This document shows, piece after piece, positions 8,261 through 18,520 of a DNA stretch of 26,285 bases. The first letter of the stretch is position 1; each line of letters begins with the position of its first letter. Below the pieces are notes generated by a model, which did no database searches, had not been told where the DNA came from, and worked only from the letters and a program-made list of their open reading frames with translations. A program made the position numbers and the translations under genes. The stretch covers positions 1 through 26,285 of the forward strand of contig CAXKVV010001332.1 of NCBI GenBank assembly GCA_964058805.1, read 5' to 3'. The DNA is from Schoenoplectus triqueter. Taxonomy: Eukaryota > Streptophyta > Magnoliopsida > Poales > Cyperaceae.

Positions 8261-9600
8261 CTCAGCAACGCCGACGACTGCGGCCATCTCCCTCCGATCG
8301 GGCAACTGCCCTAGCATCGCCTTAGTATGGAGAGTTGATTGGTATGCTCAGATCATGCATCGGTACGGTGAATCACTAATATTGCCCTTACCTTTCAATG
8401 GTTCTGTACCGGTTGGTACCGATCGCATTATTCCTCCAAATTGAATTATCTTAGTCATGCTTTCTTATAATTGCTAGCTCAATTATGTGGTTCTAAACTC
8501 TAGTCGTCATCACTAACAATTGAGTTGATGTAATTGCTTCTATTTTGCCTAATATCGTGATTCAACAGTAGCTATAATCGCTAATTCAGTACTTATCTCA
8601 ATGTTTTTAATCAATTGCTAAGATTCATTCAACCTCTTTGGTACAGAACTCGTCGTTTATATGATGTACCTTATTCAAAGCGGATAATTTGATCAATTAT
8701 GATGTCTTAGAGCACAATTACGGTACTGTTTCAAGTTCCAGTAAAAGTTTTCAAAGATTTCAATCAATTGATCAATCCAAAGCTGAATCTTTGAGGCAAT
8801 TGCTTGAAAACACAGAGATTGAGAGGTCATTGACCTTCGATCAATCAATTACTGTGATGCTGGTTAGGAGATCAATAGATCTTCGACTAACTCCACTGAC
8901 AATCCATAGCTCAATCGCTATTCATTGAATTTGATTGAAAAAAATATAAAGAAAACATCGAAGAAACAATCTTGATAACAAGGCGATAGTGTATTGCAAA
9001 GATTTAATCAAGTAAATCAAGAAATTCGATGGAATTAAAAGAAAATTGCAAGTAATTGAAAAACAGTACCGGATTATACTGAAATTGATCGAATACAGAT
9101 GCAATTACAACTCAAATTCTCAACTCTTATCGATCATACTCACCTATCCTTCTTATCTGTGATTCTATCTCCTTGAATTGATTGATAATGGTGGAAAGGG
9201 GTGACTGTTTGCCAAGTTCTCAACACTTGTTGAGATCAATTGGCTCTCTGGCTTCTCACTTGCTCTCTAAGCTTCTCAGGGATCTTATAAATGCTCTAAG
9301 GGTTGTGTGTATGCCTCTGGTTCTTAGTTCCAGCCACTGGATAAGGGGTTTATATAAAAATCCATTGGTTTGACCGATTTTGACCATCTCAACCCAATTA
9401 CACATGGTGCATTATACTCTTCACTCTAACTGCTTCCTTGTATGCCTTATGGTCCACTGAACCGAGTCTCCATTGCCTAGCTCATGTGCAACTGCCTAGA
9501 GGCAGTTACAAGTTCAATTCATTTACTGATTTGCCACTATTCGGTTCCCATGCTCTTGCAAGCCTCTCTAGCCTCTTCTAGATCCTTCCAGACCCCATAC
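8261..9600 (-). mobile_element. Probable minus-strand LTR-like promoter and leader block
   Basis: Read on the minus strand, this has a TATA box (TATATAAAC at 9348-9356), then a purine-rich leader (AGAGAGCAAGTGAGAAGCC), then a long A/T-rich tail with TTACTTGCAATTTTC-type runs. That resembles the U3-R-U5 region of a plant LTR. No terminal TG/CA pair, primer-binding site or coding region could be tied to it, so element identity and limits are uncertain. Short frames in it show no domain. Confidence 0.35.
9349..9356 (-). promoter_or_regulatory. TATA box, minus strand
   Basis: TATATAAA on the minus strand, downstream of the sequence GGTCAAACCAATGGATT. It is about 250 bases from an oppositely oriented TATA box. 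Confidence 0.45.
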
Positions 9601-9606
9601 CATGTC

Positions 9607-9613
9607 TATATAA
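9607..9613 (+). promoter_or_regulatory. TATA box, plus strand
   Basis: TATATAA within CCATGTCTATATAAGC, followed by a pyrimidine-rich leader. It could drive transcription toward the possible first exon at 10126, giving a leader of about 490 bases. Confidence 0.45.
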
Positions 9614-10125
9614 GCTGCTAGCATGCTCTCTTAATTCCATTTTACAAAATTGATCTCAATTCACATATTTTCCCTCATTACAAGCTATATTCAAGCTTCA
9701 ATCTTTCACCTTGGTTCTTTGTTCATTTCTTCTGTCTCAAAGCTTCACCATCATCAATTCAGTGTCAGGCAACTCTCTGTGCTCTTATCTAGTCGATTTG
9801 CAAGCTCTATCACAGTGTTTGATCAACTCATTTCTAGGCCGAATTGTGAATTGGTGCAACTCCTACATCCAGCATTTATCTCCTCGCAATTGTCACTCTA
9901 ACACCATCGCCTGAGATCCTAGAAGCTCTCCCAGCCATCAATTGCAAGTTTTGATCTTCAATTTACAAGTTCAAAGTTCTGACCTGAGGTGTTGCTTCTT
10001 ACCATTTCTTTCTCTGTGCTTTATCAATTTAAAATCTAATTATATGCACATGCTCTCCTTTGTATGCTGTAGCTGAGGCTAGAAGCAATTGATCTGAAAC
10101 TCAACCTTTCACTCGATCTCCATTG

Positions 10126-10264
10126 ATGATGCCTTCGAGTTCTTCTGCTGTCGAGAGGAAGAAGAAGAGAAGGAGAGAGAAGAAGGAGGGAGCGGCCGCT
10201 TCAGCGCCTGCGCCTGGCGCGCATGAGCCGAGGCAGAGGAGAAAGAAGGTGCAGCGTGCGCCAG
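10126..10264 (+). CDS. Possible first exon of the plant-mobile-domain gene
   Basis: ATG ATG opens a frame beginning MMPSSSSAVERKKKRRR and continuing very rich in Lys, Arg, Glu, Ala and Pro, with GC content clearly above its surroundings. Unspliced, it stops at 10291-10293 (55 residues). A good donor, CAG/GTGCAT, lies after base 10264 in phase 1. Joining it to the acceptor TTGTTCTAG ending at 16691 keeps the frame of the plant-mobile-domain-like sequence downstream. The intron would be 6.4 kb and full of repeats. Function unknown. The exon call rests on composition and splice-site phase only, so confidence is low. It may equally be a leader ORF of another element. Confidence 0.3.
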
Positions 10265-10293
10265 GTGCATACTTCTTTTTATTTCAAATTTAA

Positions 10294-10540
10294 ATCTCTG
10301 CAAATGTTTCCATATAGAACTGGTTTGTAGTTTGCTTATGCACCATAGGTTCATAGATCTGACAATGGGCCCCATCTGTAGGATTACTGAGTCTAGGCGC
10401 ATAGTAATGGGTTAATGGTTGATTAGTGCATAGTTTGGGTTAATTGATATGATATGGCATGTTGTGATTGGCCCATTAGTTTAATCATCTTCCTTTATCT
10501 CTGATTATCCATTAACCAATGCTGAGGTGGCCTTATAGTA
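10294..10540. other. No feature recognised
   Basis: Moderately AT-rich sequence directly before the G-box-like array. No reading frame with a recognisable domain. Confidence 0.4.
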
Positions 10541-10542
10541 TG

Positions 10543-10768
10543 GTGCCATGTGGCACAGGGCTAGGTGAAGTGGCCTCCTCTGGCTGTGCCATGTGGCATG
10601 GGGTTGGATGAAGTGGCCCTGCTGTATGGTGCCATGTGGCAATGGAGTGATGAGGTGGCCCACTGGCTGTCTGCCACGTGGCACTTAGGTGGGGCCCACC
10701 TGTCAGTGACTCATACCTGGGTGGGGCCCACTTGCTGACATGGCCCAATGAGAGGCTGCCACGTGGCA
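10543..10768. repeat. Array of five G-box-like palindromes at about 43-bp spacing
   Basis: GTGCCATGTGGCA-type or TGCCACGTGGCA palindromes are centred at about 10549, 10592, 10635, 10677 and 10762: steps of 43, 43, 42 and 85 bases. The last two contain a perfect CCACGTGG, the core recognised by plant bZIP and bHLH factors (known of the motif, not shown here). GTGGGGCCCAC blocks lie between them, at about 10690 and 10722; that motif matches TCP-factor consensus sites. The array may be a decayed 43-bp tandem repeat. Confidence 0.8.
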
Positions 10769-10769
10769 C

Positions 10770-11186
10770 ACCCTCTCTCTTCGGTTATTTTATGCCTCCT
10801 GTGTTTATTGCACCCAGTTTGTACCCAGAGCTGCTATCATCCCCAACTTGTACCCAGATCTGCTCTGATCAAATCTCAGCCTTTGATTAATCCATTTATT
10901 CTGCCTTTATTTTCTCTGAATTTATTCTGATAGCTCCACTTATCCAAAAATCATGAAAATTTCACCAAAAATTCCTAAATTCATGATGATCATCCCTGTA
11001 ATTTTTAATTCCATCTTTACCCCTCCTTCTCTGGATTAAAAATTCTTTTATTCATAAAACCCTATTATTCCTTATGAATTAATCCCTAATCTCAATTGTA
11101 GCTCAATGTCTCTGCCAATTATCTCCCTCTTGCAGAAACCACCCTAACTAAATATCAATTAGACTTATATTGATATTTATTAGGGC
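10770..11186. other. No gene recognised; repeat-flanking sequence
   Basis: CT- and A-rich non-coding sequence between the G-box-like array and the 127-bp duplication. It has a weak local repeat around TGTACCCAGAGCTGCT / TGTACCCAGATCTGCT (10817 and 10850). Confidence 0.4.
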
Positions 11187-11411
11187 TTGATTTGATCAAA
11201 TGCTGACTACTTATCAGCAATTAATACAAATCTAGACTTGATCAGATGGTTGCTCCCAGCTTTGGCACCTGATCAGTCTTGTGAAATTGACTTTCAATCC
11301 CTTAACATGAGGGTGACTTGGTCAAATAACTGACTACTTATCAGTAATTGACACAAATCAAAGCATGGTTAGGTGGTTGCTCGCAGCTTTGGCACCAGGT
11401 CAGCCTTGAAA
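11187..11411. repeat. 127-bp tandem duplication
   Basis: Two diverged copies share TGACTACTTATCAG (11204 and 11331) and CAGCTTTGGCACC (11257 and 11384), both exactly 127 bases apart. No coding potential. Confidence 0.8.
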
Positions 11412-11480
11412 GCAAAATCACATTTGGAATTTCTCATGATTAGTTGCATCAAAATGCTAGCTTGGCATTGACATCATTTC

Positions 11481-11770
11481 ATGTAGCATAGGGATTATAC
11501 TGCTTCAGCTCCTTTCTAGGGTTAGCTTCAAAGGCAGATTTCTAAGGTTCAATTCTGACCCTCTTCAATAGGTCACTGAGGTGTGGGGTCCACCTGTCAG
11601 TGAGAATGGTCATATGGACGACTCATCAGATAGGCTATGCTATTAGGTTCATCTACAAGGGACTGCCATGTGGGTCCCACTTGTCAGAAAAGGTATAATC
11701 ACATGGTGACACCCAAGAGGTCTCCTCTCTCCCTCGATCTTCTTGGGTGTCACACATGCTGAGTGGATAG
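11481..11770. repeat. Diverged repeat, copy 1, with hairpin
   Basis: Shares an ordered series of blocks with 16431-16640: GGATTATACTGCTTCAG, TCACTGAGGTGTG, CACCTGTCAGTGA, GGTCATATGGA. It ends in a perfect 13-base stem (GTGACACCCAAGA at 11706-11718 with TCTTGGGTGTCAC at 11741-11753) around a CT-rich loop. Probably two fragments of one non-coding repeat or LTR. Confidence 0.7.
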
Positions 11771-12640
11771 AGAATAGCGGGGTATTTATACTCTTCACTT
11801 TGCGCTCAGCATTCCATTGTGGGACTAATGGATTTGTTCCGGGATTATGCAGCGACTTTTCCTGATCAGTGGGCCATCTTTCCACTGCTCTCTCTCTTCC
11901 CCCTTTTTCTTATGATTTATCATTATTCATCAATTTATTTTCATTTATTTATCTACTCATCCTTGAAATCTTTTCAAGGGTAAACAAGCTCAAATTTTGA
12001 TTTAATTAAAAGGAAACATGACCGCCACACCAACTGCCATGAAATTTTGGTCACAATAGATCCCAACCATTTTTTCCCTCTCTCCCTCTCTTTTTTTCTT
12101 TTCCCTCAGTTTCCTGTCCCGTCTCCTTTATTTTCTAGGCGACGCACTCACCGATCTCTCTCTCTCTTCGCTGACACCCTCATTACTACCCACTCTCTTC
12201 TCTCCCCTTCGATCTCTCTCCCCGTCTCTTCAGTCTCTTCGTCATTATGGCGCCTCTTCTCCCTTACTTGGTTCTTTTGATTTTCTTTTCCCCCGACGAG
12301 CAGCTCACCTGTCGCCTCACCCACTTGCGCCTTCTCTCTTCCCTCATCAATGCGCCCACCCACTCTCCCTCTGACTCCCGTCGCCCTTCCACCCGATGTC
12401 CCCCTCTCCCCTTGAACTCTCTGGCGAGAGGCTTGTCACTCACACCCTCCTTGTCACCTACTCCCTGTCACCTCCAACCCTTGACCCTTGCAGCCCCGCT
12501 CCCTCACTTACAGTCCCTGTCGCCCTATATAACTGTGCGTGCGCCTCTTCTCTCCCCTTTTGTCGCTCTCATGTGTTGAGTTTTGAGAAGAAATTCAAAA
12601 AAAAGTTTTAAACTGATAAGAGCAAGTTCAACCCGAGAGG
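11771..12640 (+). promoter_or_regulatory. CT-rich block with TATA box, probable LTR promoter
   Basis: A long pyrimidine-rich stretch (12050-12480) leads to TATATAA at 12526-12532 in CGCCCTATATAACTGTGCG, then a CT-rich run and an A-rich segment (12592-12612). This looks like a U3/R promoter on the plus strand. Frames across it are composition artefacts of the CT bias. I cannot show that it belongs to the same element as the LTR end at 16418. Confidence 0.4.
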
Positions 12641-13490
12641 TTTGCAAGGGGAAAGAGGAGGTGGTGGCCGGAACTAAAGGGGTGGGTTGTGCTTGCTGTC
12701 ACCGATTTTGCCTTTTTCCTTGCTTGCTGACCCGACCCTGTCTTCTCTTTTGTTACTGGTAAAAACCCTAGAACTCGGTACTGTTCTTTGCTGGTTATTT
12801 GTTGTATTGTGATTTGTTGTTTGTGTGGCACCCTTAATCCCTGCCATCCACTAATTGTTTGGTGCGGTTCAGGCTTGAGCCTGTGCTGGTATTTGTTGCT
12901 TGCTTGGTTTGCTGGTAAATTGCTGATTGATGGTTTGTGACTCTGTTGCTGGTGCTGGTATGGGTTGAATTTAAGATTCTTGTTGTCCGTCACTTGTCTG
13001 TCGTGTATGATATTTGCCTGACCCATATTGGCTGGTTGATTCGGGCAAATATCTTGAATGTGGGCTATTAGTTATTGTCCTGTGGTTGCTATACTTATCC
13101 CTTTTGCTTGCTTGCTCCTGTTTCTGGTCTGTACCAGTGCGGCCTAGTTACTGGTAAATGGTTTCTTAGTTCTGAGCCCTAGAGACTTCTCAATTTCTTT
13201 TTGCTGGTATTTAAAAACTGATACTACACCTGACCTGGCTCAATTTGCCCTTCTTCTGTGACTGGGTTGTTTAATTTTGTTGGTTGTGTGATCCTTGCTT
13301 GGCCAATATATGCATGTTGCCATTTTGTTTGCTGGTTCTGTGCTACTCCTTGATTTCTGGCATAAACCTGATACTGCACTTGTACTACCCTATTGCCTGT
13401 GCTGATTTTTGTTATTTATGTTCTCTGGCCCTTTTGCTGCCTGTTTCTGGCCGTGCTGAATTCATGTTGGAATAATGTTGGGTCGTTTGG
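12641..13490. other. T/G-rich non-coding block
   Basis: Repeated TTGCTGGT-type words (TTGCTGGTATTTG, TTGCTGGTGCTGGT) over about 800 bases, no domain in any frame. May be leader or U5 of the element whose promoter precedes it. Confidence 0.4.
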
Positions 13491-14316
13491 TTGGTGGGCT
13501 TAATGAACTAAATTATTTAATATGGGCCAAGTTGTTAGTTCGGCTAAGTGAGGAACTATTAAAGTCAGAACCTAAATTAAATTAAAATTTATATAAAGAA
13601 AATTTTATTGGGCCAATGAATCTACTTTAATTTACTTTAAATTAATTAAGTTTTGTAAGCAAAGCGAGGCCCAATAATTAAAAGAGTCTCCAAATAATAA
13701 AGGTGATTAATTAAAATTTGACTAATTAATTGGAAGCCGCCCCGAAAGTTCTTTTTATTTTTAATTTTTCTTTTAAGTTTTCCTTTTTAATTTATTTTAA
13801 ACTAATTTTCTAATTTATTTAAATATAATGTTAAATATATATACATATACATAATAATAAAAGCAAAATTAATAAAAAAAGATAATTATGATATAATGAA
13901 TATATATGAGTATATATATATACATATATATATATAAAATAATAATATATATTAATTAAATCTTTCATATTTGAATAAGCAAAAGAATATTAGAATAAAA
14001 TATTAGATATATTATATATTATATATTAATCAATTTCTCTATTTTAAAATTAATTAATTTAAATATTTAAATCCATGAACTCGAATTTAAAATAAAGAAT
14101 GGACGTATAAAAGCGATCACGAACGATAAACACAATTTAACAGATCTCTAATACGGGCAACTAAAATTTCTGACACCGCGTAAATGCAGCAGAAATGTTG
14201 CCGAAATTTTCAGGAAAAGACGACAAACCCGAACAAACGCTTAATTAAATTATCAATCTAATTTAATTATTAATTGTGAAGTAAATCAAGTTAAAACTAA
14301 TAAACATCTAATTTAA
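13491..14316. other. AT-rich non-coding block
   Basis: AATTAATTAAA-type sequence with TATATATA runs near 13910-13935. No coding signal, and no repeat unit that I could define. Confidence 0.4.
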
Positions 14317-14427
14317 ATTAAAATAGGTGATACAGTCAACTCGGATCCACTCACGGAGTACGAGGTCATTTCCGATCCGACGTACGCGGACACCGACCCC
14401 GAGGCCGGTGTTCTACCTTCGGAGTAG
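14317..14427 (+). other. Short acidic open segment inside the LTR-like block
   Basis: This frame has no ATG and runs from after TAA (14314) to TAG (14425-14427). It reads GDTVNSDPLTEYEVISDP and on through YADTDPEAG. It is strongly acidic and more GC-rich than its surroundings. It is preceded by an acceptor-like AAAATAG, and a donor-like CCCAG/GTACGG lies at about 14460. It could be a remnant of coding sequence or chance. No function assigned. Confidence 0.25.
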
Positions 14428-15202
14428 AGCGACTCCGTGATCCTCACCAGCACTCCCAGGTACGGTTTCCTGGGATTTAATCTTCTTTCTTCAGAATTAG
14501 GAATCCAAACCGAAAACAAAATATTTTTAAAATAAATCTGATATGCGGTACTTTTGACCAAACTTTGATTAGAGACCAAAATCTGACCTGTCATTTGCAT
14601 CCAGTAAATTGACCAGCATATTTGAGACATACCCGTATTTACATGTCATATCATGTCATACTGCACGTAGACAGGATAAGAGTAGGATCCGGAAAATAGT
14701 CCCGAGATAGGATTAGATAGAATTAAATAATTCAAGTCGTAGATTATAATTATTAGGAAAATATTATTACTATCACTAATTATTAATTAATTAAGTTAGG
14801 TAGTAATCATGCATTAAGTGCATGGGAGTGTTGAGAGGCGGACCGGGTAATTCTCAGTGTGAGGTTGCCTTGCATAACCAGACCGTTGTTGTTACGTACG
14901 GTGACCCATAGGCCCGTAGGACCCACCGGTCTGTATATGCACTGCGCATCTTTGCCTGTCGGGTTATCCACCGACCCCGCTAGTTGGCGGGTTCGGCTGT
15001 GTCAGAGTGTTTAATTTTTGATCAATATTATATTATTATTATTCTTAATATAATTAAGAAAGTTAATCCAAATTTGAGCGATCAGGATACCGTGTCTTTC
15101 AGTATTTAGTGTGGGCGGCCATGTTCAAGATTGGAATCTACTCTGAGATATTATATTATTTTATTTATCCGGCTTATTTAGGATCCTAGTATTGTCCGAA
15201 GG

Positions 15203-15363
15203 GCTTTCTCCTTTGACCCTTAGTTGGTACAGAGAAAGTCGGGATGCGGTCCTCTGGCCCTAGTGGGTACAGTGTAGGCTCCCATTTGTATATATTTTGT
15301 TTTCATATTTTACAGGATGTGGTCCTCTGACCCTTGGTTGGTACAGTGTAGGCTCCCATTTGT
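15203..15363. repeat. Three diverged direct repeats
   Basis: Units share GACCCTTAGTTGGTACAG-like blocks, the last two followed by TGTAGGCTCCCATTTGT. They start at about 15203, 15242 and 15314. Confidence 0.75.
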
Positions 15364-15446
15364 TTCCGATTTGTCAATTCACGGGTAGTTATATCCTTTG
15401 ACGATATGGCAACTGAAAGCATAAATATTTAAATCCCTTTTGCTCA

Positions 15447-15447
<1 letters not shown>

Positions 15448-15503
<56 letters not shown>
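15448..15503. repeat. (ATT)n microsatellite
   Basis: About eighteen uninterrupted ATT trinucleotides. The leucine run seen in one plus-strand frame is only this repeat translated. Confidence 0.95.
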
Positions 15504-16430
15504 GTGAGGTGGATCATCAGATTCAGAATACCGAGTACGTGCTTTTAGCCGTCACTCTCCTAGGGCATTATCACTCCGGGAGGTCGAATTTTCCCAGGGT
15601 ATTCAGGGCATTGGCGCCCGCTTACTCGAAAATCCTAAGTTTGTAAGTTGGGCCCGAACACGTGCCCGCTTAGGTAAGTCACAAGTCCAGGTTCCGATCA
15701 CGTGCCCGCTTGTGGATGGACTGATGATCTGCAACTGGGTTATATTTATACGGGTGTTTTAAATCTCGTACCTTATACATATTTATTATATGTTATATCC
15801 GTATTTCCACAGATTTTTCATTTCGAATTTATTTGCCATTTCATCTCATTCATATAGGAGTTTTCCCAAACGTGCATAAAATATTGTTATAATATATATA
15901 ATTAATATAATGCATTTAAAATACAGTGTCGGTATTTGGGTCCAGTCTAGGAAAGAAGATAAAATCTTAAGGCTGGATCTAAATCCGTACTGAGTAATTT
16001 TTAAATTACTCACGTTTCCACGGTGGTTGTGGGATCCAGGTATTACAGGTGCGGGATTGAGTGTGGATGAGAGTGCTAGGTGCAGTCCTGTGCGATGACA
16101 GGGATGTTTCGCCACATTTGCAAGTGAGTCGGGTAGTTGGATAGGATCCATCGGGTTTTTGAGTCTTATTTCTTTCTTTGGGTTTTTGTTTGAAAGATTG
16201 CTGCCCATTCCGATGGAGCTAGCCCCGCCTATGTAGGCGTTATATTCTCTTTGTTCATTCTAGACTGTATGGTCATGTATATTTATATTATTATTATTTT
16301 GTTTATTCTGAGACCTACTTTATTTTTATTCACTTAGCCTTTCGTACGCGCGTCTCGTCGTGCGTACGTGGCGGGATTAAGCACCCCAAATCCGTTTTAA
16401 TATTTTTGGGGTGTGACACAGTTCTTGTTG

Positions 16431-16640
16431 TATATGGATTGTACTGCTTCAGTTCTTAGAGTTTGCTCTGAGGGTTGGTTCTTAGAGTTTAATCTTGACC
16501 TTCCTTGATTTCTATCACTGAGGTGTGAGACCGACCTGTTAGTGAAGAATAATCATATGGATGATACCTCAGGAGATCTCTCTCTCTTGAATCTCCTGGG
16601 GGTCATCCACATGGTGTATTCTCTCTACACCAATCCCTTT
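16431..16640. repeat. Diverged repeat, copy 2, with hairpin
   Basis: Homologous in order to 11481-11770 (GGATTGTACTGCTTCAG, TCACTGAGGTGTG, GACCTGTTAGTGA, ATCATATGGATGA). The hairpin is kept at the same place with different arms: GGATGATACCTCAGGAGAT (16559-16577) pairs, with one gap and mismatches, with ATCTCCTGGGGGTCATCC (16591-16608) around a CT-rich loop. Confidence 0.7.
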
Positions 16641-16691
16641 TCTTTCACTTCTTTTTATTTTTCACTGCTGACTCTGTTGTCTTTGTTCTAG

Positions 16692-18520
16692 ACACGACCA
16701 TCTCTCCATATGGCACGATCCCTAGGCGTCCTCGGAGTCATTATCTCTCTCTCTCTATGAGGATCTCGAGGACTGAACGCCCATTATTAAGGTTACACAC
16801 GACACTCTCGTGTACCTTCGGGCTGGTGGTCTGATTTTTCGTGATGAGCAGCCTCACGACATCATGTCTTTGCTGCCTTGAGATCTTACATCTGCAGCAC
16901 CTCTCACCCATCTTCTTGGCAAGGAGATGATTGATTGAGAGACTTCTCATTGGGCTAATACTGATTTCAAGCTTTCTCTCAGATATCACGACCATCAGTT
17001 GGACTGGACCCGCTACATGCTTACATGGGAGAGATATTCTTTGCAGCTCAGGTGTGTATAGCTGTATCTTCTTGTCGATGTTTCGGTACAACATCGACAC
17101 ACCTTAGCTCTGTGCCTTCTACGAGTGGTGGAGCTATTCCACCAACACCCTTTTCATTGATGATCGGGAGTTGACTCCAACACTGTAGGAGATCCGTCAG
17201 TTGACCGGCCTGCCGATGTTTGGCCATTACTATGATGAGTTCTTATTGTCAGAGAGTGACTTGAGAGACCCTTCCCTGCACCCGACTTCTCTTCGGGAGA
17301 TTTACATGATTTATGATCAGTTGAGTGGACAACAACTTTCGGTCCCTTTTTGGTTCTGGATATCTTATTTCACTGATCGGCTGCGTTCTCATCCAGAGTG
17401 TTGTGCTTCCACCTGCGACCCCTTTGGCACTAGGCGCCCTGATCTTTATTGCGATGTACCTGCTCCCCCGCAGGATAATTTGTGCTCGCATGATATTGGC
17501 CGGGTGACTTACATGACAATCTTCCTCTCTTGGTGGTTCTGCTTCTTTCTGCTTCCCAGTTCGGGGGCTCACACTATCCGCCCTTCATTGTTTGTGATGG
17601 CAAGTCGGATTTCTTATGGCGAGAGAGTTTCGTTGGCCATGCCTGTCTTGGCCAACATTTATAGGGGTTTGCGAGGCTTGACATCTTCACACGATCCTTC
17701 TCGCTGCAGAGAGTTGGTGTCTTGGCACTTCATCAGCGGGTGGTTACACATGCACTAGTCTGGCGTGTATCACCCATCTTTGTCATCAAACTTGAGGGCC
17801 AACTTGCCCATCTTAGGTGACTTGGCCAGTACAGAGCCTGCCTCTCTGACTTCTGAGGATGATCGCTTTAGGTTTTACCGCAGCCGTGACTATCTGAGAC
17901 TAGCTCACACCAGATTGGTCACTCATCACTTGGCTGTGACTGCTTACAAATCTTTGATTGATGTGGCTCCTTCTTCTAGAGACTCTCCTTCTCTCAGAGG
18001 TTAGTCAGATGACTTGGATTACTTCATCAGTCTTCGCCACAGTTTCTTGTCACTCCGTATTGGTGATTATGTTTTCATAGAGCCTTATTCTCTGAACATA
18101 TGTGCTCATCAGTTCGTCTTAGACCAGGATGTACCTGCCTTACTTCTTCGCCCCGAGTCTTTGGCGGCCAATCTTGAGGGTCTCGGGTGGTGTTACTCAC
18201 ATCTCTTTCTCTTAGAGACGGGTTCCCACTTTCAGATGGTACTTGCTTCTCGTATAGCCACTTTCTCACGACGCTACATTTGGTAATACTACGACGCCAT
18301 TCACTCATACCAGCCATGCACTCCTTTGGTGATGGTACGTAGCACTTGTCCTAGGGGTAGAGGCAGTTCATCATCTGACCCCACTTATGATGATTTCATT
18401 CCTTTTTCATCTCTTTCTTCAGAGTCGGTGGACTTCCAAGGGTTGGACATCCACTATCCTTGTTCGTCTACTAGGACTCATCTCACTGGTATACTTCACA
18501 TTCATTTCTTTCCTTATTAG
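16692..18520 (+). pseudogene. Decayed plant-mobile-domain (transposon-derived) gene
   Basis: Plus-strand similarity to the plant mobile domain carried by plant transposable elements and their domesticated relatives. The best-kept part is one frame, 17054-18520, with YEWWSY, FIDDRELTPTL, EIRQLTGLPMFGHYYDEF, FLSWWFCFFLLPS and HTIRPSLFVMASR. It is broken by stops at 17105 (TAG), 17186 (TAG), 17756 (TAG), 18002 (TAG) and 18284 (TAA), without indels after 17054. Upstream, 16692-17050 is in another frame, with two to three stops and a frameshift near 17050. Several stops sit where a Trp would fit (for example after GWLHMH), consistent with TGG to TAG decay. An acceptor TTGTTCTAG precedes it. The C-terminal part becomes Ser/Pro-rich. 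The domain assignment is from remembered family sequences; function, if any, is lost or unknown. Confidence 0.7.

Larger units (their letters stand above)
14428..16418 (+). mobile_element. LTR-like block ending GGGGTGTGACA
   Basis: Non-coding sequence ending at 16418 with GGGGTGTGACA, a typical 3' LTR terminus of plant chromovirus-type Gypsy elements as I recall them. It has a local inverted repeat just inside the end (CACCCCAAA at 16382-16390 with TTTGGGGTG at 16405-16413). It contains three diverged units around CCTCTGACCCTTGGTTGGTACAG (truncated here to CTCTGACCCTTGGTTGG), at about 15203, 15242 and 15314. Segment 15580-15860 is homologous to 25960-26285. The 5' end and target duplication were not found; it may be a solo LTR. 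Confidence 0.5.

Noticed and set aside
10109..10402. Minus-strand 97-residue frame
   Set aside because: Antisense of the basic exon candidate; its serine runs come from AAG/GAG repeats on the other strand.
12047..12611. Proline/serine-rich proteins in the CT-rich block
   Set aside because: Both strands give open frames purely from pyrimidine bias; no conserved motif, and a promoter-like TATA box lies within.
14850..15010. Possible structural RNA or tRNA-like sequence in the GC-richer stretch (GGCGGGTTCGGC)
   Set aside because: No cloverleaf or acceptor stem can be completed; treated as part of the LTR-like block.
15440..15646. Leucine-run protein
   Set aside because: It is the (ATT)n microsatellite translated in one frame.
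10817..16418. LTR starting TGTACCC with CAGTT target duplication (CAGTT at about 10813 and at 16419)
   Set aside because: A 5-base match is expected by chance over this distance, and the proposed start does not complement the GTGTGACA terminus.
17249..18317. Minus-strand frames across the mobile-domain region
   Set aside because: Shadows of the better-supported plus-strand domain.
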